The notes: generated by a model not told the origin, from the sequence alone. A DNA stretch of 42,804 nt from Bradymonadales bacterium (GCA_007693605.1 REDG01000042.1:1-42804), one strand, 5' to 3'. Positions 16,411 through 25,361 are shown, counted from the first letter of the stretch. A program made the numbers and translations.

Positions 16411-16424
16411 GATTTGATACAATG
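16411..16424 (+). promoter_or_regulatory. candidate -10 region for the Hsp70 gene, leaderless message possible
   Basis: GATACAAT ends only a few bases before the ATG at 16429, and no Shine-Dalgarno sequence is visible. If this is the -10, transcription would begin at or next to the start codon. The -35 (GTTAAGTC region) is poor. Confidence 0.35.
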
Positions 16425-16428
16425 ACCT

Positions 16429-18465
16429 ATGGCAAAAGTGGTCGGAATTGATTTCGGAACGAGTAACTCCGCGGTCTCGTGTGTCGTCGACGGAGAAACC
16501 CACATCCTCCCTGACGAGAACGGCAATCGGCTGACCCCCTCGGTCGTTTCCTTTGGCAAAGACCAAAGGATTTTGATTGGGCAGGCGGCGAAGGAACAAG
16601 CCTTTAAGAACCCCAAAAGAACCATTCACTCGATCAAACGACTGATTGGAAGAAAGTTTTACTCCTTAGAAATTGAAAAGGCGAAGGCCCTGCTTCCGTT
16701 CGATCTAGTCGAAGTCGACGGAAAGAATGTCGGCGTTCAAGTCGACAATTCGGTCTACTCACCTCAGGAGATTGCGGCGCTGATTCTGAAAAAGATGAAG
16801 ACGATCGCCGACTCCGCCCTGGGAGAAGATATCGTGAAAGCGGTTGTCACGGTCCCAGCCTATTTTAATGACAACCAAAGACAGACCACGAAAGAGGCCT
16901 GTGAGCTTGCCGGCCTTGATCCAATCAGAATGATCAACGAGCCCACAGCGGCAGCTCTTGCCTACGGCTTTGGTAAGTCCTTGAACCAAAACATTGTGAT
17001 TTACGATCTTGGGGGCGGCACTTTTGACCTATCGATCTTGAGACTGAGGGGAGATGTCTTCGAGGTGGTTGGAACAGCTGGAGACACCTTTCTGGGAGGA
17101 GATGACTTTGATGATCGACTGATTGATCTCATTGCCTCTAAATTCTTGAAGACTCACGGGGTCGATCTTCGAAGCATTCCGGCGGCCCTTCCGATCTTGC
17201 GATTGCAGGCAGAGAAGACCAAGAAAAGACTTAGCTATTCTCAAAGGACGGATTTGTTTATCTCGAAGATCATCCAAAAGGATGATGAGTCCATTGATCT
17301 TCATATGACTCTTTCACAAGACCAACTGAAAGATTCTTGTCAGGACTTGATTCAGCGAACCTTTAGTGTTTGTGACGAAGCCCTCTCAGCCGCGCGACTT
17401 AAGGCATCAGAGATTGATGAAGTCATTCTTGTGGGTGGCCCCACAAAAATGCCCGTGATCGTGGACGCGGTGCAGAGTTACTTTGGAAGACAACCCCTGA
17501 ACGATCTGAATCCCGATGAGGTGGTCTCAATGGGGGCAGCCATACAAGCGCACAGCTTGAGCTCGGATTCAGCCGAGAAGCGCTCATTGCTCTTGGATGT
17601 GACACCGCTCGATTTAGGAGTCGCAACTGTCGGTGGCTACACCGAAACACTCATCAGCAAGAACTCCCCCATTCCGGCCGAGGCGAAACAGGTTTTCACC
17701 ACAACCTCAGACGGGCAGAAGTCTGTCGACATTCGGATCTTTCAAGGGAAGGGTCGTCGAGTTGAAAGCTCAACACCCCTGGGAGAATTTTCTTTGAGCG
17801 GTTTTGAGCCCGGCAAGGCAGGTTCGGTAGAGATTGAAGTCCGGTTCTCGATCAATACCGACGGGATCATGTCCGTCTCTGCGATTGAAAAGAAAACGGG
17901 GGTATCTCAAAACATTTCAGTGAAGATGGGAAGTCTTTTAGCAGAGCAGGAGCGACAAGCCAAGACAACGAAGGCGAAGTTAAACGAAGTTCAAATCAAA
18001 GACGAGTGGTCTGAATTTGAGAAGGTCTTGATTCAACTCCCTTCTCGTTCAGGCCTTGGGTCAACTTACAAAGAAGGTTTCATGAAAAAGTTTGATCCAG
18101 AGTCAAAGTCTCTGGAGATTTTTTCTGAGGACAAGAGTGGTCAATCCATTGAGATTGACCCTAGCGTCGTCGGCTGGATCGCATTGATTGATGATTTTTC
18201 TAACATCCCACGCTATATTCGAAGCTTGTATAAAAAACCAAAGCCTGGTGCGAAGGCAGGAAAGTTTCAGCTTTATGAATTTCGCATGAAGAATAGAGAG
18301 TGCTTTTACGCAGAAGCTGATCTACCGAAGTTGAGAGAGAAGGGTTTCTGGGTCACCGCCCACTCACCCTTAGACCCCTTGAAGGGCCGAATTTTTGTGT
18401 ACTCTGACAAGCTAGAGTCTGCCAATCCTCTAAATCAGACGGAAAAGGGAGTGGCGAGTGCATAG
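16429..18465 (+). CDS. Hsp70-family chaperone with atypical C-terminal domain
   Basis: 678 residues. Nucleotide-binding domain 1-380 is complete: [46 protein letters not shown]. Linker [11 protein letters not shown] then a beta-substrate domain to about 510. From about 530 on, the usual helical lid is replaced by about 145 residues of mixed alpha/beta ([11 protein letters not shown], then F-Y-A-E-A-D-L-P) that I do not recognise; there is no E-E-V-D or Gly-rich tail. A J-domain gene overlaps its 3' end, so the two very likely work together. grpE and the main dnaK are not in the window; this is probably a specialised paralogue. Confidence 0.85.
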   Translation: MAKVVGIDFGTSNSAVSCVVDGETHILPDENGNRLTPSVVSFGKDQRILIGQAAKEQAFKNPKRTIHSIKRLIGRKFYSLEIEKAKALLPFDLVEVDGKNVGVQVDNSVYSPQEIAALILKKMKTIADSALGEDIVKAVVTVPAYFNDNQRQTTKEACELAGLDPIRMINEPTAAALAYGFGKSLNQNIVIYDLGGGTFDLSILRLRGDVFEVVGTAGDTFLGGDDFDDRLIDLIASKFLKTHGVDLRSIPAALPILRLQAEKTKKRLSYSQRTDLFISKIIQKDDESIDLHMTLSQDQLKDSCQDLIQRTFSVCDEALSAARLKASEIDEVILVGGPTKMPVIVDAVQSYFGRQPLNDLNPDEVVSMGAAIQAHSLSSDSAEKRSLLLDVTPLDLGVATVGGYTETLISKNSPIPAEAKQVFTTTSDGQKSVDIRIFQGKGRRVESSTPLGEFSLSGFEPGKAGSVEIEVRFSINTDGIMSVSAIEKKTGVSQNISVKMGSLLAEQERQAKTTKAKLNEVQIKDEWSEFEKVLIQLPSRSGLGSTYKEGFMKKFDPESKSLEIFSEDKSGQSIEIDPSVVGWIALIDDFSNIPRYIRSLYKKPKPGAKAGKFQLYEFRMKNRECFYAEADLPKLREKGFWVTAHSPLDPLKGRIFVYSDKLESANPLNQTEKGVASA

Positions 18466-18994
18466 CAAGATCGAGCTTGAGACGATTGCGAAGGTAATCG
18501 AGTCGCTAAACCACTACCAGGTATTGAAGCTTGATCCTATGGCGGGCGACGAAGAGATTCGAGAAGCCTTTCATAATGAGGCGATTTCATTCCACCCCGA
18601 TCAATATTTTTCAGAGAAGAACCCAGAGCTCTCTGAGCTGGCTAAGAAGATTTATTCAAGAGTCGTTGCTGCCTATCGAGAGCTCTCAAGCCCTGAACTG
18701 AGAGCGGCCTACGATAAAAAAATGAATATCAACTCAGGTCGGATCGAGAGCGCAGAGGAGCCCGTCGATGAAGATGCCATTACCTCTGTGAAGAGAAAGC
18801 CCACATGGGCCCAAAAAGGTCCTGGAGAAAAGTTTTTTCAACTGGCCGAAAAGGCCTACGCCTCAAGAGACCTTCGGTCGGCTCTAATGAATGTACAGAT
18901 CGCTCTCGGCTCGGAACCAGACAACCCTCAGTATCAAAGATTTCAAAAAGAACTCGAAAAACAGCTCCAAAAAAATACCAAGCTAAAGAAATAA
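18458..18994 (+). CDS. J-domain co-chaperone with short helical C-terminus
   Basis: 178 residues from GTG 18458, overlapping the Hsp70 gene by eight bases, with GGGAG just upstream. J-domain at 17-82: Y-Q-V-L-K-L-D, the essential H-P-D at 46-48, and A-Y-R-E-L-S-S-P-E-L-R-A-A-Y-D-K-K. No Gly/Phe region or zinc fingers, so it is a class C J-protein. After an acidic linker, residues 125-175 form a TPR-like helical hairpin (F-F-Q-L-A-E-K-A-Y-A-S-R-D). It is predicted to stimulate the upstream Hsp70 ATPase and bring clients to it. A long inverted repeat follows. Confidence 0.88.
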   Translation: MHSKIELETIAKVIESLNHYQVLKLDPMAGDEEIREAFHNEAISFHPDQYFSEKNPELSELAKKIYSRVVAAYRELSSPELRAAYDKKMNINSGRIESAEEPVDEDAITSVKRKPTWAQKGPGEKFFQLAEKAYASRDLRSALMNVQIALGSEPDNPQYQRFQKELEKQLQKNTKLKK

Positions 18995-19000
18995 TCCCAA

Positions 19001-19085
19001 GGGGTCGGGAGACGGAAGTGCCAGACTAGCGCTGGCGAAAAAACGGACCTTATTTTCTAGTCTGGCTCGTTTGTCTCCCGACCCC
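19001..19085. terminator. long imperfect hairpin, 3' arm is the end of lexA
   Basis: GGGGTCGGGAGAC and GCCAGACTAG on the left are matched in reverse by CTAGTCTGGC and GTCTCCCGACCCC on the right, separated by short unpaired stretches and a 29-base loop. The right arm is the last 12 codons of the minus-strand lexA; the left arm lies beyond its stop. It sits between convergent genes and can end transcription from both sides. Confidence 0.75.
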
Positions 19086-19673
19086 ATACCGATGTAAACC
19101 CACAACCTGACCCAAAACTCGAAAGTCGGGATCGGTGACTTCCCAGGGGGAGTATCTGGGGTTCTCCGGCTTGAGCCAGATTTTTTTTCGTTTGTAAATG
19201 AGTCGCTTGACCGTGACCTCCCCCCACTCCATTCCGACGATAATCTCCCGATCTTGAGCTCGCTCTTTCTGTTTCACAATCACAAAGTCTCCGTCTTCGA
19301 TACCCGCCTCCGTCATACTATCCCCCCTGATTTTTAGCGCAAAATGTGGACCCCGAAATTCAGTGGGCAAGGCCAACTCTCCTTCATGAGCCTCATAGGC
19401 CTCTGAGGGAGGGCCTGCGGGTGCCGTTCCTAAAATTGGAATTCGCCGAAGCGGCGTCGCTTCAGAAAAACGATAGGAGCGACCCTCCTTCTGAAGATAG
19501 TCTTTGTCCACCAAGGCCCGAACCACATCCTGAGCGCTGCCCACAGCCCTCCATTCCATCTCTCGACAAATCTCTCGAAGGCTCGGCATTCTGCCCCGCT
19601 CTAAGAAGCTCTTCTTTAAATACCGATAGACGGCAAATTGGCTGGGTGACAAAGAACGAGAATCTGATACCAT
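19050..19673 (-). CDS. lexA: LexA SOS repressor / self-cleaving serine peptidase
   Basis: 207 residues from the ATG at 19673. N-terminal winged helix (1-70): L-S-P-S-Q-F-A-V-Y-R-Y-L, P-S-L-R-E-I-C-R. Cleavage site A-G at 86-87 (T-A-P-A-G-P-P), catalytic Ser119 in G-D-S-M and Lys156 in T-V-K-R-L. So RecA-stimulated self-cleavage is expected. The frame extends upstream to 19745, but the ATG at 19673 fits the LexA family length and lies inside the operator palindrome; no Shine-Dalgarno is seen, so the message may be leaderless. The divergent neighbours are SOS mutasome genes, which fits a local regulator. Confidence 0.92.
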   Translation of the reverse strand: MVSDSRSLSPSQFAVYRYLKKSFLERGRMPSLREICREMEWRAVGSAQDVVRALVDKDYLQKEGRSYRFSEATPLRRIPILGTAPAGPPSEAYEAHEGELALPTEFRGPHFALKIRGDSMTEAGIEDGDFVIVKQKERAQDREIIVGMEWGEVTVKRLIYKRKKIWLKPENPRYSPWEVTDPDFRVLGQVVGLHRYGVGRQTSQTRK

Positions 19674-19688
19674 ACAAATGTATGGTAT
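19667..19688. promoter_or_regulatory. palindromic operator shared by lexA and the imuA-imuB-dnaE2 operon
   Basis: Arms ATACCATACA and TGTATGGTAT are perfect inverted repeats separated by AA. On each strand the sequence TGTATGGTAT supplies the ATG start: lexA from 19673 on the minus strand, imuA from 19682 on the plus strand. Symmetry and position make this the likely LexA box of this organism, different from E. coli CTGT-N8-ACAG. Confidence 0.8.
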
Positions 19689-20227
19689 TTGAAGATCCCC
19701 CAAAAAAGCAAGCCCTTCTCTCTCTAAAAAAGTCTCGCTGCGCATTCACCCAATGGTCAGGAAGAGAAAGCGAAGGTCAAATTCGAGCCTGTCTCGAACA
19801 AATCCCCTCTAACAAACGACTTTGTTGGGTTCGATCCGATTGGCATATTTACGCCCCACTGCTCTGGACTCTGGCAGAAGATAAAGAAATTTTTTTAATC
19901 GGGATAGAAAGCCCAAAGGCTGCAAAAAGACGGCTTTTTTGGCAGGAACTCAGTCAGCTTGCTTTTTTTGATATCTGGGTTCTCGATCAGCTATCGATTT
20001 CGCAAGCCGAAGCTCTTTTCTTGAGAGCTCTTCTTCAACAACACCCCATTGAAGTTGTTTTTATTCAAAGCGCGAGCATCTCATTTTGTCAGAAGAAATT
20101 TGAGGTTCGACACTCACATCATCAACTGCGCGTTGAACAGAAAAAAGGGTCGGCGCCAAATATTCGCTATCGAGACAACCCCTATCTTCAATTTAGTAGA
20201 GAGAATTTTTATGTTCGCTCTCAGTGA
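19682..20227 (+). CDS. imuA: ImuA-like (SulA/RecA-fold) SOS protein
   Basis: 181 residues from the ATG inside the operator (M-V-F-E-D-P-P). It is the only ATG in the region, and no Shine-Dalgarno is visible. The middle (W-V-R-S-D-W-H-I-Y-A-P-L-L-W-T-L, then I-E-S-P-K-A-A-K-R-R-L-F-W) resembles the truncated RecA-like fold of ImuA/SulA-type proteins, but similarity is weak; the name rests mainly on its place before imuB and dnaE2. It lacks Walker A. Role: accessory factor of the error-prone polymerase complex. It overlaps imuB by 17 bases. Confidence 0.6.
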   Translation: MVFEDPPKKQALLSLKKSRCAFTQWSGRESEGQIRACLEQIPSNKRLCWVRSDWHIYAPLLWTLAEDKEIFLIGIESPKAAKRRLFWQELSQLAFFDIWVLDQLSISQAEALFLRALLQQHPIEVVFIQSASISFCQKKFEVRHSHHQLRVEQKKGSAPNIRYRDNPYLQFSRENFYVRSQ

Positions 20228-21341
20228 TGAGTTCAAAGACTTATCCCCTCAAGTGATGCGGTTTCGGCTCGTCTGGATCTATGACTGCACTGGCGTCTCT
20301 AATTTCTGGAAAAACAAAATTCGATCTGAAAAAGCGGTGCTTACTGAAGATTCTGCCTGGAAGTTGATTTGTAAATTCTATGGAATTCATTTATTCTCTT
20401 CACTTCAAGAATTAGAAAATCTTTCAAAAACTTATTTTGAAGAATTTAATCTTAAAGTCAGTCCCCAACAACAACTGAAAGTTTATACGCAGCTGCGCCG
20501 ACTGGGGCTCACAAAAGTGGGGCACCTCAAAAAAATCCCAGACGATCAAATCCAAAGGAGATGGGGCAAAGATTGGCTCAATTTTTTCAGAGGCGTCTTG
20601 GGCTCTCCGAAGGCCGTTTGGCCGTGGATTCCTCATCGAAAAATTAAAGAGTTTAGACTTAAAAAAGCCTTCGACTTTGGCGTTTGTGACAGCGCCATTC
20701 TCATTGAAGAGAGCTTAGAGCTTCTACTTCAACTCTCAAAGGAACAAAGCCAGATTCATCTGAGGCAAATCGATATTTTTCTGGGCTCTCAAGAAGAGGG
20801 TGCTGATTTTCATCTCCCGTTTCTTTTTCATTCTTCTCCCCTTCTAGCCCAGTCTTTTGATTGGCTGAAGAAGCTGTTTATTCTGAGGTTCTCACAAATT
20901 GAACTTTTAGCCCCTCTCTCACAAATAGAAATCAAGCTGCTTCCTGCTGAAGCTCCCAGAGCCCAGCAACTCCATCTTTTTCAGACAAAACCTGCCGCCG
21001 TCTCTGTTTCTGAAATCACAGAACGACTCTCAAGCTTGGGGGCAAAAATCTTCCAGCCCCAAGGGCTGCCCTCTCGACTACCAGAAAGATCTTGGCACAA
21101 GGTGGCGCCCAAAGAAAATTTTAAAATCTCGACCCCTCCACTCTACTACCCCCTCATTCAACATAGGCCCAAAGAGATTCCCCAACCAAGAGCAGAGCTG
21201 TATCTCGTCGAACAGCTTGTTGAATTTGAGGCTTCGGGTGAAGAACTGAGACGAGACTATTTTGTAGCTTTTATGAACGGGCGTTGGCGCTGGATCTTTA
21301 AAGATCAAACTCAGAAATGGTTTCAACAGGGCCTGATTTAG
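20211..21341 (+). CDS. imuB: ImuB-like Y-family-related mutasome protein
   Basis: 376 residues from ATG 20211 (GAGAG upstream); the frame is open further but overlaps imuA. Residues 90-150 (L-R-R-L-G-L-T-K-V-G-H-L-K-K-I-P, R-W-G-K-D-W) match the helix-hairpin-helix thumb of ImuB, followed by a little-finger-like region. ImuB is a catalytically inactive Y-family relative that links DnaE2 to the sliding clamp. This copy is shorter than the usual about 500 residues and has a reduced N-terminal palm. A clamp-binding peptide is not obvious. It is 18 bases before dnaE2. Confidence 0.75.
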   Translation: MFALSDEFKDLSPQVMRFRLVWIYDCTGVSNFWKNKIRSEKAVLTEDSAWKLICKFYGIHLFSSLQELENLSKTYFEEFNLKVSPQQQLKVYTQLRRLGLTKVGHLKKIPDDQIQRRWGKDWLNFFRGVLGSPKAVWPWIPHRKIKEFRLKKAFDFGVCDSAILIEESLELLLQLSKEQSQIHLRQIDIFLGSQEEGADFHLPFLFHSSPLLAQSFDWLKKLFILRFSQIELLAPLSQIEIKLLPAEAPRAQQLHLFQTKPAAVSVSEITERLSSLGAKIFQPQGLPSRLPERSWHKVAPKENFKISTPPLYYPLIQHRPKEIPQPRAELYLVEQLVEFEASGEELRRDYFVAFMNGRWRWIFKDQTQKWFQQGLI

Positions 21342-21359
21342 ACTCTCGGCTAAAACAAA

Positions 21360-24300
21360 ATGGATTCTCTTTATAAAAACTCTTTTTCTGAACTCTCTGC
21401 CAGAAGCTGCTTTTCATTTCTTCAGGCCGCCTCTCAACCTGAGGAACTGATTGAAGCTGCCGCTCAAAGCGGCTACCACTCTATTTTTTTGACAGATCGG
21501 AATGGGTTCTACGGGATGGTTCGAGCCTACGAGGCCTGTGAAAGAATTGGCCTCCCTTTCCGAGTTGGAGTTGAGCTTTGTATTGAAAACTCCGCCCTAC
21601 TTATTTTAGTAAAAGACCTCAAAGGCTATCGTCGAATCTGTCGACTCATTTCGGAGGGCTTTCGCCTGAAGGAGAAAAATCAGCTCCAAATCGATCGAGA
21701 GGCTCTTGAAAAGTGGGTCGATCCTCAACATCATTTTGTCGTATTGCCCCCGAGAAACTTTCCCTCTTTCGATCTTCTCGGGTTTTATCAAAACCACTTT
21801 CCCTTCTATCAGCTAGTGACTCGTCGGTTCGAATCGACCCAAGACGAAAAAATGAAAAAATGGCTACAGAATCTTTCAAAGGAGGTGCCCCTCGTTTGGA
21901 GTTGGGATGTTTTTTTTCATGATCCCTCTAGGTTCGAGCTCTTTCACTGCATGGAGGCGATTCGAAAAAATCAAAGACTCTCTGAGACGCTTGCTTCTGT
22001 GAACTCGAAGGCCTGTATTCAGCCTCTAAGTCTGCTGAAACAACTCTCTGTCCCTAAAGAGTGGGTTTATCGAAGTCGTGAAATATCAGAGTCTTGCTCT
22101 TTTCATCCCAAGGAAATCCAATATCACTACCCAAGGGAGTGGCTGCCCAAAGGGAAAACCCCCAGCCAGTTTTTAAGAGAGCTTTGCGAAAAAGCTCTCT
22201 GCGAGCGATACTCCAACGGAGAGCCGCCAAACACGAGAAAGCAACTTGAACACGAGCTTCAACTTCTTCAGGAGCTCCAGTATGAAGATTATTTTTTAAG
22301 CGTGTGGGATATTGTGAATTTTGCCAGATCTCGAGGCATTTTATGCCAAGGTCGAGGCTCTGCCGCAAATTCTCTGGTTTGCTATCTTTTAGGAATCACC
22401 AGTATCGATCCCGTACAAATGAATCTCTTGTTTGAAAGATTCGTCTCGAAAGAGAGAAATGAGGCGCCAGATATTGATATCGACTTTGAGCATGAGCGAA
22501 GAGAAGAGGTTATTCAATATGTCTACCGAAAATACGGACGGCACCGAGCGGGATTGGTCGCCACCCTAATCTGCTATCGAACAAAGTCAGCAATTCGCGA
22601 TATGGGAAAAGCCCTCGGATTCACACCAGAGATTTTAGACGAATTGAGCCGCAAGGCCCGCTGGCGAGAGCCTGTCTTAGAAACCAAGACAGAAGACAAG
22701 GGCTTGCAGCGACTTTTTCGACTCGCCAAAGAGCTTCGGGGATTTCCGAGGCATTTAGGACAACACACGGGCGGAATGATTATCTCACAAGACCGACTTG
22801 ATGAAATGAGCCCCATCGAACCCGCAAGAATGAAAGACCGAAGTATTGTTCAATGGGATAAATATGATGTTGAGAAACTCGGTCTTCTGAAAATTGATTT
22901 GCTTGGCCTGGGAATGCTGACCTGCCTTCGAAAAAGCTTTGAACTTCTTGAAAAGCACAAGATCGCAAAGCTTCGCCTCGACACCCTACCCGCAGACGAT
23001 CCGAAGACTTATCAAATGATTTCTCGATCTCAGACTGTGGGGCTTTTTCAAATTGAATCGAGAGCCCAAATGAGCATGCTTCCAAGACTTCAGCCCCGAT
23101 CTTTTTATGACCTTGTCATTGAAATCGCCATTGTTCGGCCAGGCCCAATTCAGGGCGGAATGGTTCATCCCTATCTTCGCCGCCGAATGGGGCTCGAATC
23201 GGTGTCTTATGCTCACCCTAAACTGAAGCCCATTCTTGAAAAGACTTTGGGAGTTCCAATTTTTCAAGAGCAGGTCATGAAAATGGCCATTGAAGTGGCC
23301 GGCTATAGTGCCGGTGAGGCCGATCAACTGAGGCGCGCGATGGGGGCCTGGAGAAAAAGAGGAGATTTGAGTAAGCATGCCGCTGACCTTCAACACCGTC
23401 TGGAAAAGAGCGGGATTGATCGAGAATTTTCGGAGCGAATCTGCCAACAAATCTTAGGCTTTGGAGAATACGGCTTTCCTGAATCTCACGCCGCCAGCTT
23501 TGCACTTTTAACCTATGCCTCTGCTTATTTAAAAGCACACTACCCTTCTGTTTATCTCTGCGCTCTTCTCAATTCACTTCCTATGGGCTTCTATCCTCCA
23601 CACAGCCTTCACTTCAGCTTTCGAAGAGAGGGCGTCAATATTCTACCCATCGATCTCTATCAGTCGGAATGGGATCATCGCATAGAAAAAAGGGTATCCT
23701 CTCTCGCCCTTCGACTCGGGTTTCGGGCAGTGAAGGGTCTTTCAAGAGAAGCTTGTCAGAGATTTCTTTTAGAAAGAGATCAAGGCCTCACTCCCCATTG
23801 CAAAACGGCAAACTCTCTTTCTGATTCAAACTCTAGTTTAAACGAAGAGCGAATGTCCCGACTCCTCGAACAGCATTTCGAGTCTGATGATCGTTCTGAA
23901 TTGGCTCTTCTTACAGGAAAAGATCGAAAGCAGTCTTACTGGAGCAGTCTTAAGCCGAAGTCTCCTCCTTTAATTTCTCAGAAGGAAATAAGCTTGAAGT
24001 GGAAGTCTCTGAGTGAGTGGGAACATCTTCTGCTTGATTTCGAGCTGATGGATAGCAGCCTTCAGGAGCATCCCGCAAAGATTTATAAAAAAGAGAAATG
24101 GAACTACCCCGTCTCTCTCTCAAAAATCAAGCTGGCCTCTCAACTGGAGAAGGAAAAGGCGGGAGTGGGCTTCTTCGTGTTTGGAATGATTCAGAGCCTG
24201 CAAAGCCCCCCGACCGCAAAGGGGATGGTCTTTCTCACACTCGAGGATGAAAGCGGATTTCTTAATTTGATTTTTGATCCCCCGACTTACAAAAATTTCA

Positions 24301-24488
24301 AAGCCGTTCTTCAAAAGTCTTGGGGAATTCTTGCCTTTGGAAGACTCCAGAAAACAAGCTCTTATACTTCCATAAAAGTTCAGAGCCTGATTGAGCCGAA
24401 GGCTCTTAATTGCGAAATAAGATCAAGCCGTGAGACAGATCGTAGGGTGACAAGCCCACGGTTACTCGGTCACCGGGCATCACCTTAA
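21360..24488 (+). CDS. dnaE2: error-prone DNA polymerase III alpha subunit DnaE2
   Basis: 1042 residues, typical of DnaE2 and shorter than DnaE. N-terminal PHP domain (S-E-L-S-A-R-S-C-F-S-F-L, T-D-R-N-G-F-Y-G). Polymerase core with G-R-G-S-A-A-N-S-L-V-C-Y and catalytic aspartates in P-D-I-D-I-D-F near residue 370; D-L-L-G-L-G-M-L and G-E-Y-G-F-P-E-S-H-A-A-S-F-A-L-L follow. C-terminal OB fold (T-A-K-G-M-V-F-L-T-L-E-D-E-S-G) at about 935-985. It performs mutagenic translesion synthesis with ImuA/ImuB under SOS control. The last 27 codons are antisense to infA; the reading past the OB domain (S-S-R-E-T-D-R-R-V) looks like an added tail. Confidence 0.95.
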   Translation: MDSLYKNSFSELSARSCFSFLQAASQPEELIEAAAQSGYHSIFLTDRNGFYGMVRAYEACERIGLPFRVGVELCIENSALLILVKDLKGYRRICRLISEGFRLKEKNQLQIDREALEKWVDPQHHFVVLPPRNFPSFDLLGFYQNHFPFYQLVTRRFESTQDEKMKKWLQNLSKEVPLVWSWDVFFHDPSRFELFHCMEAIRKNQRLSETLASVNSKACIQPLSLLKQLSVPKEWVYRSREISESCSFHPKEIQYHYPREWLPKGKTPSQFLRELCEKALCERYSNGEPPNTRKQLEHELQLLQELQYEDYFLSVWDIVNFARSRGILCQGRGSAANSLVCYLLGITSIDPVQMNLLFERFVSKERNEAPDIDIDFEHERREEVIQYVYRKYGRHRAGLVATLICYRTKSAIRDMGKALGFTPEILDELSRKARWREPVLETKTEDKGLQRLFRLAKELRGFPRHLGQHTGGMIISQDRLDEMSPIEPARMKDRSIVQWDKYDVEKLGLLKIDLLGLGMLTCLRKSFELLEKHKIAKLRLDTLPADDPKTYQMISRSQTVGLFQIESRAQMSMLPRLQPRSFYDLVIEIAIVRPGPIQGGMVHPYLRRRMGLESVSYAHPKLKPILEKTLGVPIFQEQVMKMAIEVAGYSAGEADQLRRAMGAWRKRGDLSKHAADLQHRLEKSGIDREFSERICQQILGFGEYGFPESHAASFALLTYASAYLKAHYPSVYLCALLNSLPMGFYPPHSLHFSFRREGVNILPIDLYQSEWDHRIEKRVSSLALRLGFRAVKGLSREACQRFLLERDQGLTPHCKTANSLSDSNSSLNEERMSRLLEQHFESDDRSELALLTGKDRKQSYWSSLKPKSPPLISQKEISLKWKSLSEWEHLLLDFELMDSSLQEHPAKIYKKEKWNYPVSLSKIKLASQLEKEKAGVGFFVFGMIQSLQSPPTAKGMVFLTLEDESGFLNLIFDPPTYKNFKAVLQKSWGILAFGRLQKTSSYTSIKVQSLIEPKALNCEIRSSRETDRRVTSPRLLGHRASP

Positions 24489-24624
24489 TGCTAAACCGGC
24501 GCATTTTTCCACAAAGCTTTGCGTTCATCACGGTCTCATTCATATCGAGTTTCACTCGATAGATACCGCCAGCGGCCACTTCTTCGACCACTCCTTCTAC
24601 TTTTACTAAATCATCACGCGCCAT
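24406..24624 (-). CDS. infA: translation initiation factor IF-1
   Basis: 72 residues, the exact family length. One S1/OB domain: V-K-V-E-G-V-V-E-E-V, Y-R-V-K-L-D, L-C-G-K-M-R-R-F-S-I-K-V, G-D-R-V-T-V-G-L-S-P-Y-D. It binds the A site of the 30S subunit during initiation. An AGGAA/AGGG stretch precedes the ATG. The 3' end overlaps dnaE2 by 83 bases tail to tail. The C-terminal arginine-rich tail of many IF-1 proteins is replaced by G-L-I-L-F-R-N. It stands alone, not in the ribosomal protein operon. Confidence 0.93.
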   Translation of the reverse strand: MARDDLVKVEGVVEEVAAGGIYRVKLDMNETVMNAKLCGKMRRFSIKVMPGDRVTVGLSPYDLSHGLILFRN

Positions 24625-24701
24625 CTATACCCTATTCCTACAAAGCTTTTTAATGCCTTTCAAGCTGCAAAGCCGCCGACTTTCAGCTAAAAGCCAACAC
24701 A

Positions 24702-25361
24702 ATGCTTCCAACACTCTATTCCATCTTCTTTTCGATGGCTTTGACAAGCACTGCTTCGCTCGAAAGCGGAGATCTCATCTTTGTCAGCCTCGATTGTGGA
24801 TCAACTTGTCAGGCGATTGAATCGGTGACCCTGAAACAGTTCCAAGTCACTGCCCCTTCTCTTTCACATCTGGGCCTGATTGAAAAGAGCAATTCAGAAA
24901 TCTGGGTTTGGGAGGCCTGGCCAGGGCCTGGCGTACAAAGAATTCCACTTAAAGACTTTCTAGACCGACCCATTCAAGCCCCGAACACCCGGGTTCTTAA
25001 AATCCAAGATGAAATCAAAGCTCATCTTCCCAAACTCTTTGAGCAACTTAGAACATGGCAGACTAAAGCCTACGATCCTATTTTTGCCTGGACCGACTCC
25101 TCTTTTTATTGCTCGGAGCTCATCTTCAAAGCCTGGCGAGAGGTCGCGCCCGAGCTTCAGCTGTTTTCTGAAGCCGTTCTTCCGATGGATTTCGGATCTC
25201 CTCTTTCAAGTGAACGACTGGTTTGGAAACAGTATTTCGACCGATGGTATCTCAACATTCCGGCGGGTCGACCCGGCATCAGCCCCCTAGGAATTTACCT
25301 TTCTGCCAAAAAGAGCCCTTACTTTCAATCCAAGCCCTCTCTTGCCAACCACCCGAACTAA
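24702..25361 (+). CDS. permuted NlpC/P60 papain-like protein (YiiX/YebB type)
   Basis: 219 residues. Signal-like N-terminus to about residue 19, then S-G-D-L-I-F, the usual start of the permuted NlpC/P60 fold. His56 in L-S-H-L-G-L-I and Cys137 in F-Y-C-S-E-L-I-F form the catalytic pair in the circularly permuted order, with Glu139 typical. These enzymes act on cell-wall peptides or lipids; the substrate is unknown. No strong Shine-Dalgarno; ATG at codon 12 is an alternative. Its stop touches the hisS stop. Confidence 0.8.
   Translation: MLPTLYSIFFSMALTSTASLESGDLIFVSLDCGSTCQAIESVTLKQFQVTAPSLSHLGLIEKSNSEIWVWEAWPGPGVQRIPLKDFLDRPIQAPNTRVLKIQDEIKAHLPKLFEQLRTWQTKAYDPIFAWTDSSFYCSELIFKAWREVAPELQLFSEAVLPMDFGSPLSSERLVWKQYFDRWYLNIPAGRPGISPLGIYLSAKKSPYFQSKPSLANHPN

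Noticed and set aside
16353-16428. Heat-shock CIRCE element before the Hsp70 gene
   Set aside because: No TTAGCACTC / GAGTGCTAA inverted repeat is present.
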